Shown: positions 33,751 to 40,837 of the stretch, in pieces
How positions within the stretch are numbered: the first letter of the stretch is position 1
Layout of the letters: each line of letters opens with the position of its first letter
Virus record (IMG/VR): IMGVR_UViG_3300048919_000539
Coordinates: 1-48,746 of that record
DNA from: a virus
DNA: 48,746 nucleotides
Direction: 5' to 3' (one strand)
Notes under the pieces: model-generated
Databases searched by the model: none
Seen by the model: the letters and a program-made list of their open reading frames with translations, nothing else
Told to the model about the DNA's origin: nothing
Translations under genes and position numbers: made by a program

Positions 33751-34475
33751 GATTTCACCTGCTTGCGGTAGCTGAACCAGTCGAAGTTGACCCACATCCC
33801 GCCATCCATTGTCATGCGATCCATGATGCGAACTCCCAGCATTTCAGTAAGCCCGCTAGCGTCCAGATTCGTCAGCATTCCGACAGGCTTGCGATTGCTC
33901 AGGCGGTTATCGACAATTTGAAAAAGCACCACTTCTTCGTTTTTGTTGCCGCGCTGCACGCCAATGTCGTCAAGCACCAGGAGGTCAACACTGCAAAGGT
34001 CTTTCATCAGCGATGATTCAGTCAGCTTAGAGCCATCCTGGTATGTCTCACGAAAGCGCATCATGAGGTCAGGCACGGTGACTACCAGAACCGACTTGCC
34101 GCGCTCCAGAAGCTGATTCCCGATTGCGGCGGCCAGATGATTCTTCCCTGTACCGCAGCCGCCGCTGAAGATAAACCCGCCGAATCCGGCGCCGAAGTTG
34201 GAAGCGTACTCGCGTGATTTGTTCAGAGCGTGGCGCTGGCCCGGTAACTCAGCGTTGTAATTTTTGAAACTGCAGGTTCGGTGAAGCTCCTGTATACCTG
34301 AACGGCCAAGCACAGCTTGCAGGCGCGAAAGGCGATTCTGCTCAGCGACTCGCTGCGATGAAATCATCCCCTGCTCCTGATGCCAGGCCATCAATTCGTT
34401 GGCGGTGGTAAACTTCGGCTGCACACCGGGAGGCATTGCCGCCTTAAGCCGTTTAATTACGTCATATGCGCTCAT
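33747..34475 (-). CDS. DnaC-like helicase loader
   Basis: 242 residues. AAA+ ATPase with Walker A SGGCGTGKNHLAAA (about 103-116) and Walker B VDLLVLDDIGV (about 160-170). Like E. coli DnaC it would deliver DnaB to the phage origin. ATGA overlap with the initiator gene. The initiator/loader pair replaces lambda O/P. Confidence 0.9.
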   Translation of the reverse strand: MSAYDVIKRLKAAMPPGVQPKFTTANELMAWHQEQGMISSQRVAEQNRLSRLQAVLGRSGIQELHRTCSFKNYNAELPGQRHALNKSREYASNFGAGFGGFIFSGGCGTGKNHLAAAIGNQLLERGKSVLVVTVPDLMMRFRETYQDGSKLTESSLMKDLCSVDLLVLDDIGVQRGNKNEEVVLFQIVDNRLSNRKPVGMLTNLDASGLTEMLGVRIMDRMTMDGGMWVNFDWFSYRKQVKS

Positions 34476-35356
34476 CCGGTAAAGCCCTCCGGGATATAGT
34501 TCATTGGCTGGCTAACTCCGGCCACGCGGCGCTGACTTCCCCAAGCACTTCGGTTGCCAGCCTGCTTGTTCTGGTAGTTCAGTTTGGCGCTGGCAGTGTT
34601 AAACCAGTTCTTTGGCTTTTCGTGAGTGAACTCAATATCGAGTCGTTGAAGTTCGCTTTGCAGGTCGATATTCGGGAACAGCTTCTTCCAGGATTCGTAG
34701 TCCTTGTGATTCAGTCGAACGATGTTGCCTTCGAATGCGTAGCGTCCTGCCATGTCCTGCGCGTTGTCGGGGATCGGATCTTCAGGAAGAAGGCCATCCT
34801 CGCAAGTCGCTTCAGCGGCTTGGGTGTTATAGGGAATCAGGTTAAGGGAATCAGGAATCAGGTTAAGGGAATCAGCAGGATTTAAATTGTTCTCTTCCTG
34901 TTCTTGCACTGTATTAGCATGATGCTTTTCTGGTGCTCCCTTATTTTCAATAACTTGCAATTCTGATTCATCCCCTTGCACTGACATTGCACAGTTCTTC
35001 ACTGGTGCTTCTTCAGGTGCTGCAACTTCCTTTACCTGTCCTGGTATCTCACTTGCCGCTTCTTTACAGTGAGGGTTCTGGTGCTTCTTCCAGTTGTTAA
35101 TCTGGATGAATTGGTTCGCCTCTACTGAGTATCGGGTAATGAAATTGCGATCATGAAGCTGCTGGAGCATCAGATCACAATCGACATTGTCGAATGGTAG
35201 AACTAGCGCTTTAATCTTCTTAGGGCGGTCATCTAAGCGCCCTTCTTTGTCGGCAATAGTCCACAGTCCAGCGAAAAGCAGGCGCGCATAGGGGTCGCAT
35301 TCTGCCAGTTCGTCGTTAGTGAAAAACCCGGGTTTAATGTTTCTTGAGCGCGCCAT
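34472..35356 (-). CDS. O-like replication initiator
   Basis: 294 residues from the ATG at 35356 (MARSRNIKPGFFTNDELAEC). N-terminal winged-helix DNA-binding domain (about 1-100, FAGLWTIADKEGRLDDRP), then a low-complexity Glu/Asn-rich linker encoded by the origin repeats, and a C-terminal DnaT-like part (KKLFPNIDLQSELQRLDIEFTHEKPKNWF). Binds its own gene's iterons and recruits the loader. Confidence 0.88.
   Translation of the reverse strand: MARSRNIKPGFFTNDELAECDPYARLLFAGLWTIADKEGRLDDRPKKIKALVLPFDNVDCDLMLQQLHDRNFITRYSVEANQFIQINNWKKHQNPHCKEAASEIPGQVKEVAAPEEAPVKNCAMSVQGDESELQVIENKGAPEKHHANTVQEQEENNLNPADSLNLIPDSLNLIPYNTQAAEATCEDGLLPEDPIPDNAQDMAGRYAFEGNIVRLNHKDYESWKKLFPNIDLQSELQRLDIEFTHEKPKNWFNTASAKLNYQNKQAGNRSAWGSQRRVAGVSQPMNYIPEGFTG
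34832..34890 (-). repeat. putative replication origin (iterons within O gene)
   Basis: GAATCAG occurs at 34834, 34848, 34855 and 34869 (spacing 14, 7, 14), and a 17-bp repeat CAGGTTAAGGGAATCAG occurs twice 21 bp apart (34838-34854 and 34859-34875). It is directly followed by an AT-rich stretch (gatttaaattgttc, from 34879). Same plan as lambda ori: iterons plus AT-rich segment inside the initiator gene. Confidence 0.72.
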
Positions 35357-36069
35357 TAAAATCCTCCCGGCTGTCTCGGCCCATATATACCTGACTCCGC
35401 CTCTTTCTTTGCGCAATCCTTTAGGTATGTTTCATATGACTGTTGGGAAATAGACTTGAGAAGCCTTGCTTTGTTACCGTGGAAAATCACGGAATTTCCT
35501 TCATCGCTTTGACTTTTAACAAGGCGATGAGCCATTCGTATCAATGATTCGGCGGTAGATAGCTTGCAGCCAAGAATATTCACTCCAAGCTCTTCAAAAA
35601 GATCATCCAGGTTCAGCTTTTGCATGCGGTTAAAACAGATAATGTCGTAACCTTCTGCAATCTGCTCCAATGGGTCTTCCCTACTCGACAAGCCACACTC
35701 AGCAGCAGCTAGTTCAAGGTCAGACATAGATGCACTGAAAAACTCTCTAGATTGTGATAGCCGTATGGGAGCAAGGTATTCATGCATGGCTTGTTCATCT
35801 TCTCGGGGATTGTGAGAGTAATAAGCCCTTGCCACTTGAAAAGGAGTTGGAACACCAGTGCCTTGAGATATTTCCTTGGCCCTCTGCTCAGGTGTTCCTG
35901 TTGTCATTCCTATTTTCATTAACCCTGGCATGGACGGGTTAGTTAATGCATAAACCCAGCCCTCCAGCCTGAAGTCGGGCGGAATGTTGTAACGGCATAC
36001 AGGCTTGGCAACGATCTCAATTTCTGGTCTCGGTCTATCACTGTTTACATACACAGGTATTCCTGGCAT
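35356..36069 (-). CDS. GIY-YIG (T5orf172-type) protein in replication operon
   Basis: 237 residues, ATG behind GGAG. GWVYALTNPSMPGLMKIGMTTGTPEQRAKEISQGTG (about 36-71) and EQAMHEYLAPIRLSQSREFF (about 93-112) are the T5orf172/MUG113 form of the GIY-YIG nuclease fold. The C-terminal 110 residues are unrecognised. Stop overlaps the O start (TAATG). May process or cleave DNA during replication, or be a domesticated homing nuclease. Confidence 0.75.
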   Translation of the reverse strand: MPGIPVYVNSDRPRPEIEIVAKPVCRYNIPPDFRLEGWVYALTNPSMPGLMKIGMTTGTPEQRAKEISQGTGVPTPFQVARAYYSHNPREDEQAMHEYLAPIRLSQSREFFSASMSDLELAAAECGLSSREDPLEQIAEGYDIICFNRMQKLNLDDLFEELGVNILGCKLSTAESLIRMAHRLVKSQSDEGNSVIFHGNKARLLKSISQQSYETYLKDCAKKEAESGIYGPRQPGGF

Positions 36070-36104
36070 AATTTTCTCCAGTTATTAGTTATCGCTAATT
36101 GCTA

Positions 36105-36443
36105 TCAGGCCGCAAAAGAGTTCGCGCTCTCTTGCGGCTTTTCTTTTGTCATTTCCAGCTGCAGCCGTGAGTATTCAAGCTGTATCCAAATCAAATGCCG
36201 GTAGTGCTCCAGCGGCATCTTCTTCTCTCCTGACATCACGAAATCCTCTACACCGCAGGCGGCTAGAGTTTCCATGATCTCCGGGTATTTCTCGGTGCGG
36301 CGGAGAATCGTCGAGTCAGCCACCTGTAGCAACTTTGCGACTACTGACTGACGAGTTGCGGCCAGTGCCTGATGTGCTGTCGCCAGCAAGTGACGACCGA
36401 TAAACGCAATGCTTCCTGACTTGCGTGGGTTTGCGTGTTCCAT
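36105..36443 (-). CDS. CII-like transcriptional activator
   Basis: 112 residues. Helix-turn-helix region RQSVVAKLLQVADSTILRRTEKY (about 31-53) in the place of lambda CII; C-terminal acidic/Gln segment. Would activate repressor establishment. Located after cro and nutR, before replication genes, as in lambda. Sequence similarity to CII weak by eye; position strong. Confidence 0.7.
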   Translation of the reverse strand: MEHANPRKSGSIAFIGRHLLATAHQALAATRQSVVAKLLQVADSTILRRTEKYPEIMETLAACGVEDFVMSGEKKMPLEHYRHLIWIQLEYSRLQLEMTKEKPQESANSFAA

Positions 36444-36502
36444 TTCGTATAATTTCCATGTTGAATTAGTTACGTGCGATCACCCTGCGGTGTCGCATTT
36501 GT

Positions 36503-36542
36503 GCTCTACAAGCGGCAGAGCGGTTCAGAGTTTTAAAGAGCG
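36503..36542 (-). promoter_or_regulatory. nutR site: boxA and boxB with CGCUU loop
   Basis: Minus strand: boxA CGCTCTTTA (36534-36542), exact match to the antitermination boxA consensus, then 12 nt, then boxB hairpin GCTCTGC-CGCTT-GTAGAGC (36503-36521), seven pairs with one G-U. It lies between the cro stop and cII, as nutR does in lambda. Confidence 0.8.
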
Positions 36543-36549
36543 GTGTTGC

Positions 36550-36765
36550 TTATGCTGCGCGATTGCTGCTATTGCCGTACTGCAACCAAGCAGGGTCACA
36601 CTGAAGTGCATTGGCAATCTCGAAGAGGAAGCGCGGTCGCTTAGTAACCCCCGCCTCGATCTGCTGAATTGACTGCTGCTTCACTCCCGCTTTAAAAGCC
36701 AGTTCCGACTGGGTTAAGTTCAGTTCGGAGCGCTTCTGCTTGAGGCGGTCAGAGATAGTTTGCAT
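36550..36765 (-). CDS. cro: Cro-like repressor
   Basis: 71 residues from the ATG at 36765 with GGAGG. HTH_3 domain: [23 protein letters not shown]. Divergent from the repressor gene and transcribed from the promoter through the three operators. Downregulates early promoters in lytic growth. Shares its HTH layout with the repressor N-terminus. Confidence 0.88.
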   Translation of the reverse strand: MQTISDRLKQKRSELNLTQSELAFKAGVKQQSIQQIEAGVTKRPRFLFEIANALQCDPAWLQYGNSSNRAA

Positions 36766-36777
36766 ATAGCCTCCTTG

Positions 36778-36837
36778 ACAAACTTTCTTGTATTTTAAAT
36801 ACAATTTAGTTTGTTTGTCAAATACAGCTTTTCTTGT
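36778..36837. promoter_or_regulatory. right operator region: three 14-bp operators, 23-bp period
   Basis: ACAA-N6-TTGT sites at 36778-36791, 36801-36814 and (ACAG variant) 36824-36837, starts exactly 23 bp apart. They cover the cro promoter (minus strand TTGACA, 18 bp, TAAAAT) and the repressor promoter. The second set is at 38764-38800. Also present: palindrome TTGTATTT-T-AAATACAA between sites 1 and 2, and CTCTTGT/ACAAGAG just before the repressor ribosome site. Confidence 0.85.
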
Positions 36838-36869
36838 AAACATCTCTTGTAACGACAAGAGGTAATTTG

Positions 36870-37520
36870 ATGACGATCGCAAGTCGCGTTTACGCGAAAA
36901 GAAGTGAGCTTGGCCTTACCCAAACTGAACTTGCCGATTTAGTTGGGACTTCTCAGCAGGCTATTGTTCAGCTTGAGAGCGGGAAAACTAAAAGGCCCCG
37001 TTACATGCCTGAATTGGCTAAGGCTTTGAAGTGCGATTTAAACTGGTTGCTGCATGGCGGTAGCGAGGGCTCAAACGTTTCATCTGCGGACATTGGAACG
37101 CGGAAGATACCCCTTCTGAGTTATGTGCAGGCAGGTCTATGGACAGAGAGTCAGGAAATCCGAGGGTACGACGGCGGGATGAGTTATTTGTTAATGGACG
37201 ACGATTGCTCAGAAAGCGCGTTTGCTCTTGTGATTGAAGGTGATTCCATGGCACCTAAGTTCAATGCCGGAGATCGCATCATCGTAGACCCGGATGTTTA
37301 CCCGGTGCCTGGTGACTTCGTTGTTGCACGTGATGACGTGAAGAACGAAACAGTCTTCAAGAAGTACCGCCCTACTGGCATTGATATGCATGGGAATGAC
37401 GTGTACGAGCTGGTTCCGCTAAATGATGACTTCCCTACGTTGCGATCAGATGCAGGCAAGTTGAACATCATCGGCACGATGATAGAGCACAGAATCAGCA
37501 GGAAGAACCATAGAAGATAG
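36870..37520 (+). CDS. cI: CI/C2-type repressor with LexA-like autocleavage domain
   Basis: 216 residues from the ATG at 36870 (AAGAGG site). HTH domain 1-60 ([23 protein letters not shown]). Peptidase S24 C-terminal domain with cleavage site AG in VQAGLW (about 88-93), nucleophile Ser in EGDSMAPK (about 125-132), and general-base Lys in VFKKY. It keeps lysogeny and is inactivated by RecA during SOS, which links induction to the humD operon. Confidence 0.93.
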   Translation: MTIASRVYAKRSELGLTQTELADLVGTSQQAIVQLESGKTKRPRYMPELAKALKCDLNWLLHGGSEGSNVSSADIGTRKIPLLSYVQAGLWTESQEIRGYDGGMSYLLMDDDCSESAFALVIEGDSMAPKFNAGDRIIVDPDVYPVPGDFVVARDDVKNETVFKKYRPTGIDMHGNDVYELVPLNDDFPTLRSDAGKLNIIGTMIEHRISRKNHRR

Positions 37521-37561
37521 GACTTTTAATTTCTAATTGATAAATAATACCAAGGCCCCAT

Positions 37562-37984
37562 ATGGAAACAGTAAAGATTCTTTCAGTATGCACTGGCATT
37601 TCAAACGGAAAAGGTCATTCTGATTATGAGATTAAGTCGACGTTTGAAGTTGCTACTTACCCCTACAATATTGATTTTTATATCGGTTGCACACTGATTT
37701 TCGGTCCAGAATCTCCATCGTTTGACTTAAAATTCGATGTTTATGACGATATGGGAGAGGAACTTAATAAAGAAGTATCTGAGTTTGAGCCTGATTATGA
37801 GAGATTCACATGCTCAGAAGAGGACATTTTGAGCTCAACTTTATGGCTAAGACCATCAGATCATCAGGCCAATAGACCCGGCATATTTACAGTTGTCGCT
37901 TCTGTCATAGCTGAGAGTGGTAAGATTTTAGACAAGATTGAAACTCGATTCATATTGTCTAAATCTTGGGCTGAGGTAGAATGA
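37562..37984 (+). CDS. rex-position protein 1, unknown soluble protein
   Basis: 140 residues, AT-rich, METVKILSVCTGISNGKGHS..., beta-rich (FEVATYPYNIDFYIGCTLIFGP) with an Ig-like look, no catalytic motif recognised. Lies 41 bp after the repressor on the same strand with no terminator between, so it is expressed in lysogens. Next gene overlaps by 4 bp (ATGA). Position equals lambda rexA, but no similarity to RexA was seen. Confidence 0.7.
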   Translation: METVKILSVCTGISNGKGHSDYEIKSTFEVATYPYNIDFYIGCTLIFGPESPSFDLKFDVYDDMGEELNKEVSEFEPDYERFTCSEEDILSSTLWLRPSDHQANRPGIFTVVASVIAESGKILDKIETRFILSKSWAEVE

Positions 37985-38334
37985 TGGGAGAGCTAATCAG
38001 ATTTGAACCAAAAAAAATGGATACTAAGCGCTCTGGTCACGACAACTCCACTAAGAAAAGCGACGGAGGCGGAGGTGATAATATGCTTGAAGTTAGAGTA
38101 GCAAAGCTTGAGTCTGACGTCAGTTACATTCAAAGAGATATAAGCAAGCTGCAAAAAGACGTAGAGTCCATAGAATCTAGGCTTGGAAATATTGAAACTG
38201 GCATCATCACAATGAAAACTACAATCAAAGCAACAGGGGTTGTAGTCAGTGTAGTATTTGCCTTTTGCACTTACGTATTTGGAAGCTATGTTTCTAAAAT
38301 TCTCGATGCCCTAAACGGGCTAGTTCTGAAATAG
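37981..38334 (+). CDS. rex-position protein 2, coiled-coil membrane protein
   Basis: 117 residues. Low-complexity N-terminus (KKSDGGGGDN), heptad coiled coil about 36-80 (LEVRVAKLESDVSYIQRDIS), and one C-terminal membrane segment (about 86-107, TGVVVSVVFAFCTYVFGSYV). Tail-anchored form. Translationally coupled to the gene before it and followed by a terminator. Position of rexB; candidate effector or anchor of an exclusion pair. Confidence 0.7.
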   Translation: MMGELIRFEPKKMDTKRSGHDNSTKKSDGGGGDNMLEVRVAKLESDVSYIQRDISKLQKDVESIESRLGNIETGIITMKTTIKATGVVVSVVFAFCTYVFGSYVSKILDALNGLVLK

Positions 38335-38340
38335 CTTTCA

Positions 38341-38366
38341 ACCCGGCCACCGAGCCGGGTTTTTTG
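38341..38366 (+). terminator. terminator of the repressor operon
   Basis: ACCCGGC/GCCGGGT stem, 6-nt loop, six T on the plus strand. Ends the cI plus two-gene lysogenic operon and insulates it from the left early promoter. Confidence 0.9.
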
Positions 38367-38763
38367 TGCCTGATTTTTTCGGTATCCCAAATTTCCAACG
38401 CTGGCTTTAAAGTCAATTACTTACGCAATCCGTTTCGCGCAGTACCCCATAGATATCGATAAGTTATCACTTGCTCCATAATGCCCGAATAGCATCCTGC
38501 GCTGGCGCATTAATCACCTTCATCGACACTTTGTCTATCAAGCAGCATCACCGACACTTTTCCGCGTACTGAATCCACCACCTAACCGCAGAAAAGCGGC
38601 AACCACCGCGCCCCGTTGCCGCCATTTGCCAGCGCCGAAACGCTCCCCTGAACTTTTTCTTTAACCCTACACACATATTGCATACCAAGCCCGCTGATTT
38701 TTGGCTCTATGAAAAATAAATAACCTTTAAATACAAGTATATGAGTAATTTTTATCATGAATT
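38367..38763. other. non-coding segment between repressor operon and left operators
   Basis: About 400 bp with no convincing gene on either strand. It contains a perfect inverted repeat GCGGCAAC/GTTGCCGC (38596-38603 and 38615-38622) followed on the minus strand by UUUUC, a possible weak terminator for an antisense transcript, and a diverged direct repeat around CGACACTTT (near 38526 and 38551). The last 60 bp are very AT-rich and lead into the left promoter. Confidence 0.5.
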
Positions 38764-38800
38764 ACAATATTTATTGTTTACACCTTACAAACTTTCTTGT
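38764..38800. promoter_or_regulatory. left operator pair and early left promoter
   Basis: ACAA-N6-TTGT at 38764-38777 and 38787-38800, again 23 bp apart. The second site has the same core as the first right operator; both lie in the identical 15-mer ACAAACTTTCTTGTA. A plus-strand promoter candidate overlaps them (TTGTTT, 18 bp, TGTAAT). Controls N and the left operon. Confidence 0.82.
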
Positions 38801-38848
38801 AATTTTACCCCATCAGCAGGACGCACCGCACCACCGACACGATGTCGA

Positions 38849-38887
38849 GCTCTTTAATAATCAGGATTTCTACCGCCGCTTGCGGTA
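38849..38887 (+). promoter_or_regulatory. nutL site: boxA and boxB with CGCUU loop
   Basis: boxA-like GCTCTTTA (38849-38856), 14 nt, then perfect 6-bp boxB hairpin TACCGC-CGCTT-GCGGTA (38871-38887). The loop is identical to that of nutR. One base later a second perfect hairpin ACCAAAGC/GCTTTGGT (38889-38911) follows, recalling the paired hairpins of HK022 put sites. Confidence 0.75.
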
Positions 38888-38913
38888 GACCAAAGCGCAT
38901 TTGGCTTTGGTGG

Positions 38914-39090
38914 ATGAAATGCCCAGCTGAAGGTGGCTTTGTAACATCAGCAGGAGCAGCGGTTATTGGTTTAACGGTATCTCCTTTTCGCCGAGCAATC
39001 AGAACCGGCAGCACGGGTGCCTCCAGTGAGGGTAAGCCTGTTCTGTGCGAAGAGATTGCCCGTGATGCTTCCGGGTGGCCTCCGTCATAA
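38914..39090 (+). CDS. uncertain 58-residue left-leader ORF
   Basis: MKCPAEGGFVTSAGAAVIGL..., with GGTGG before the ATG. The VTSAGAA segment and Ser/Arg-rich composition recall ash-like ORFs of satellite and lambdoid elements. It may be only leader RNA between nutL and N, with no protein. A longer reading from 38842 would cover nutL and is unlikely. Confidence 0.3.
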   Translation: MKCPAEGGFVTSAGAAVIGLTVSPFRRAIRTGSTGASSEGKPVLCEEIARDASGWPPS

Positions 39091-39123
39091 GGCCCATCCA
39101 CCAAAGTCAATTGGGAGGTTTAC

Positions 39124-39420
39124 ATGGTTGATATCGTCTTTAAACGCAGGAAAGAAAACAGCAAGTCACGCCGCATGCGTGAACGCGGTGAGCATTACGC
39201 AGCGTACAAAGCTCTGTGTGACGCTGACAGATTGATGGCAAGGAAGCTTGAGGCAGCATTCACGAAGCTGTCAGAGGGTTGCACAGCTAAAGTGGCGCGT
39301 GCAATCAACGGGCCGAGTGTTCGTGATGTGAAGGAAGAGTCCGGTGCGATGTGCTTGCCCGATGTGGCGCTGTATGCGGCTGGCTATCGTAAACCAGTTG
39401 AATCAGTAACTGCACGATGA
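39124..39420 (+). CDS. N: early antiterminator N (P22 gp24 type)
   Basis: 98 residues, GGGAGG before the ATG. Arg-rich RNA-binding N-terminus (FKRRKENSKSRRMRERGE, about 6-23). C-terminus LPDVALYAAGYRKPVESVTAR closely resembles the end of P22 N as I remember it (LPGVALYAAGHRK...TAR). Binds boxB in nut RNA and, with NusA and others, lets polymerase pass terminators in both early operons. Confidence 0.85.
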   Translation: MVDIVFKRRKENSKSRRMRERGEHYAAYKALCDADRLMARKLEAAFTKLSEGCTAKVARAINGPSVRDVKEESGAMCLPDVALYAAGYRKPVESVTAR

Positions 39421-39575
39421 AACAGATTAACGACTTTGTAGGCTGGGGCGTAGACGGTCACGGCAAGAAGGTTCTGTTTTGCAATAACTGCCGGACAGTT
39501 TTTTACAGCACCTACAACGATTCAAAAATAATTCAGGCTAAGCGTGTTTTTTCCAAAAAGCATTGCTGCCCTTAA
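39417..39575 (+). CDS. 52-residue zinc-ribbon-like protein
   Basis: MKQINDFVGWGVDGHGKKVL..., with CNNC and a terminal HCC cluster that could hold zinc. ATGA overlap with N. Unknown function. Confidence 0.65.
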   Translation: MKQINDFVGWGVDGHGKKVLFCNNCRTVFYSTYNDSKIIQAKRVFSKKHCCP

Positions 39576-39601
39576 CAGCGGCGCTGCCGCAGGAGTGAGA
39601 G

Positions 39602-39739
39602 ATGCTTCAGTCTACAAAAAAACGACTTTACAAAGAAGGGCTCTACTCATGCAGGGTTCCTCACGATGACACAACAAAATGGAGTGTTAAGCAGTGGTGT
39701 GACTGGATTGATGAACATGGAACCTGGTGGAAAAGCTAA
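39602..39739 (+). CDS. 45-residue Trp-rich protein
   Basis: MLQSTKKRLYKEGLYSCRVP..., ending GTWWKS, with GGAG before the ATG. Five tryptophans in 45 residues. Followed immediately by a terminator. Unknown. Confidence 0.55.
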   Translation: MLQSTKKRLYKEGLYSCRVPHDDTTKWSVKQWCDWIDEHGTWWKS

Positions 39740-39740
39740 T

Positions 39741-39764
39741 AGCCTCGCAATCGCGGGGCTTTTT
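39741..39764 (+). terminator. left-operon terminator (tL1-like)
   Basis: AGCCTCGC/GCGGGGCT (one T-G) with 4-nt loop and five T. Lies about 900 bp downstream of nutL, so passage depends on N. Confidence 0.8.
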
Positions 39765-39781
39765 ATTGCCCGGAGCACACC

Positions 39782-39940
39782 ATGATAGTCAATCGCAAAG
39801 ATGGTAAGTGGCGCGTCACAGCACAGGCCTGCGGCTACTCATGGCGTGCTGAGAAGTTAAAAGAAAATGGTGAGCGAGCTGATAACAAGCTGGCTGTGAC
39901 GCTCAATAAAGAGCAGTGGGATAAGTGGAGGGTAGGATGA
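39782..39940 (+). CDS. 52-residue left-operon protein
   Basis: MIVNRKDGKWRVTAQACGYS..., basic, Trp-rich. Overlaps the next start (ATGA). Unknown. Confidence 0.6.
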   Translation: MIVNRKDGKWRVTAQACGYSWRAEKLKENGERADNKLAVTLNKEQWDKWRVG

Positions 39941-40233
39941 AAGAGTTTAAAGGTACGCCTGGTCCGTGGTGTGTGCATGATAACGGAGTTTTCTATGATA
40001 TCCAGACCCATTCGGGAATTAACATTGGTGATATTTGCGCATCTCAACACACTTTCGATGACAGCGTTCATAACGGCTTAGTTGCTACGGCCAATGCAAA
40101 TCTCATCGCAGCTGCGCCTGAATTGCTGGAACTCGTTGTTTCAGCAAACCTCGGCACCACGGGTTCTCACACAGCGATATGGCAAGAAAAGGCACAGGAA
40201 GCAGTCGCCAAAGCGCTGGGAGAATCACAATGA
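39937..40233 (+). CDS. conserved phage protein (98 residues)
   Basis: MKEFKGTPGPWCVHDNGVFY..., ANANLIAAAPELLELV. The FKGTPGPW start and AAAPELLEAL pattern are widespread in small tailed-phage proteins (often near ead/Ea22) with no known role. ATG at 39937 has GGAGGGTAGG upstream. Confidence 0.8.
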   Translation: MKEFKGTPGPWCVHDNGVFYDIQTHSGINIGDICASQHTFDDSVHNGLVATANANLIAAAPELLELVVSANLGTTGSHTAIWQEKAQEAVAKALGESQ

Positions 40234-40394
40234 GCAAAGAAAAAAAGGAGAAAAAACAAGCGCCGCTTTTTAACGGGGCTAAAAATTGGCGAGTCGAATG
40301 CGAGAACTGCGGGCAGAAACCCACCGTACACCCGACCGGGCTTTGTGGCCCCTGCTGTTTTGGTGAGGCTGAAACTGCTGGCGGAAACTGGTGA
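40230..40394 (+). CDS. 54-residue zinc-binding protein
   Basis: From the ATG at 40230 overlapping the previous stop. Lys-rich N-terminus, then CENCG and CGPCC. Likely a small zinc ribbon; role unknown. Confidence 0.65.
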   Translation: MSKEKKEKKQAPLFNGAKNWRVECENCGQKPTVHPTGLCGPCCFGEAETAGGNW

Positions 40395-40455
40395 TATCGC
40401 AAGCCGTATTCACTGAGTGCGGCTGACGATGACACCCAGTCATCAGTAAAGCGCT

Positions 40456-40728
40456 TTAGTCGTCAAGGCTACAGCAGTTGCGATTTTTGTCCTCGACGAG
40501 AATCAGTGGGCATTTCCTAACTTTACATGCCTGTGAATAAGCCAGTTCGCAAACTTCGCAAAGACTCCTGAGCTCAGTCTGATACTCGTATTCCATATAA
40601 TACCGAAATTTGCCCTCATTCGTGTCTGTTCGCCAGAAACGGAGAGGTTCCAGTACCTCATCAAGCTGCCTGAATGTCAGGCCTGTCGGGTTATGAAAAC
40701 CCACTCTTACGCGATATGTAGTCATCAT
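40456..40728 (-). CDS. opposite-strand gene inside the left operon
   Basis: 90 residues from the ATG at 40728 (MMTTYRVRVGFHNPTGLTFR), AGGG nine bases upstream. Cys-rich second half (CEVCELAYSQACKVRKC). Runs against the N-controlled operon, so it must have its own promoter in the lysogen. AT-rich upstream region. Function unknown; a lysogenic cargo gene is likely. Confidence 0.55.
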   Translation of the reverse strand: MMTTYRVRVGFHNPTGLTFRQLDEVLEPLRFWRTDTNEGKFRYYMEYEYQTELRSLCEVCELAYSQACKVRKCPLILVEDKNRNCCSLDD

Positions 40729-40791
40729 TCGATAATCCCTAACCAAATGATTTTTTACAAAGCGGTAATTAATCTCGCTGTGATAGGGGTT

Positions 40792-40822
40792 CCCTAAATA
40801 CACCCAAGATTAGGGTTTTTTT
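40792..40822 (+). terminator. left-operon terminator
   Basis: CCCTAA/TTAGGG with a 12-nt loop and seven T on the plus strand, upstream of the gene at 40838. Another N-dependent stop. Confidence 0.65.
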
Positions 40823-40837
40823 ACAGAAGGATAGGCA

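Noticed and set aside
34832-34875. CRISPR-like short repeats
   Set aside because: Only a few copies of a 7-17 bp unit within a coding region, no spacers and no cas genes; better explained as replication iterons.
38842-39090. 82-residue ORF beginning at 38842
   Set aside because: It would code through the nutL boxA and boxB, and has no good ribosome site; only the shorter form from 38914 is kept, at low confidence.
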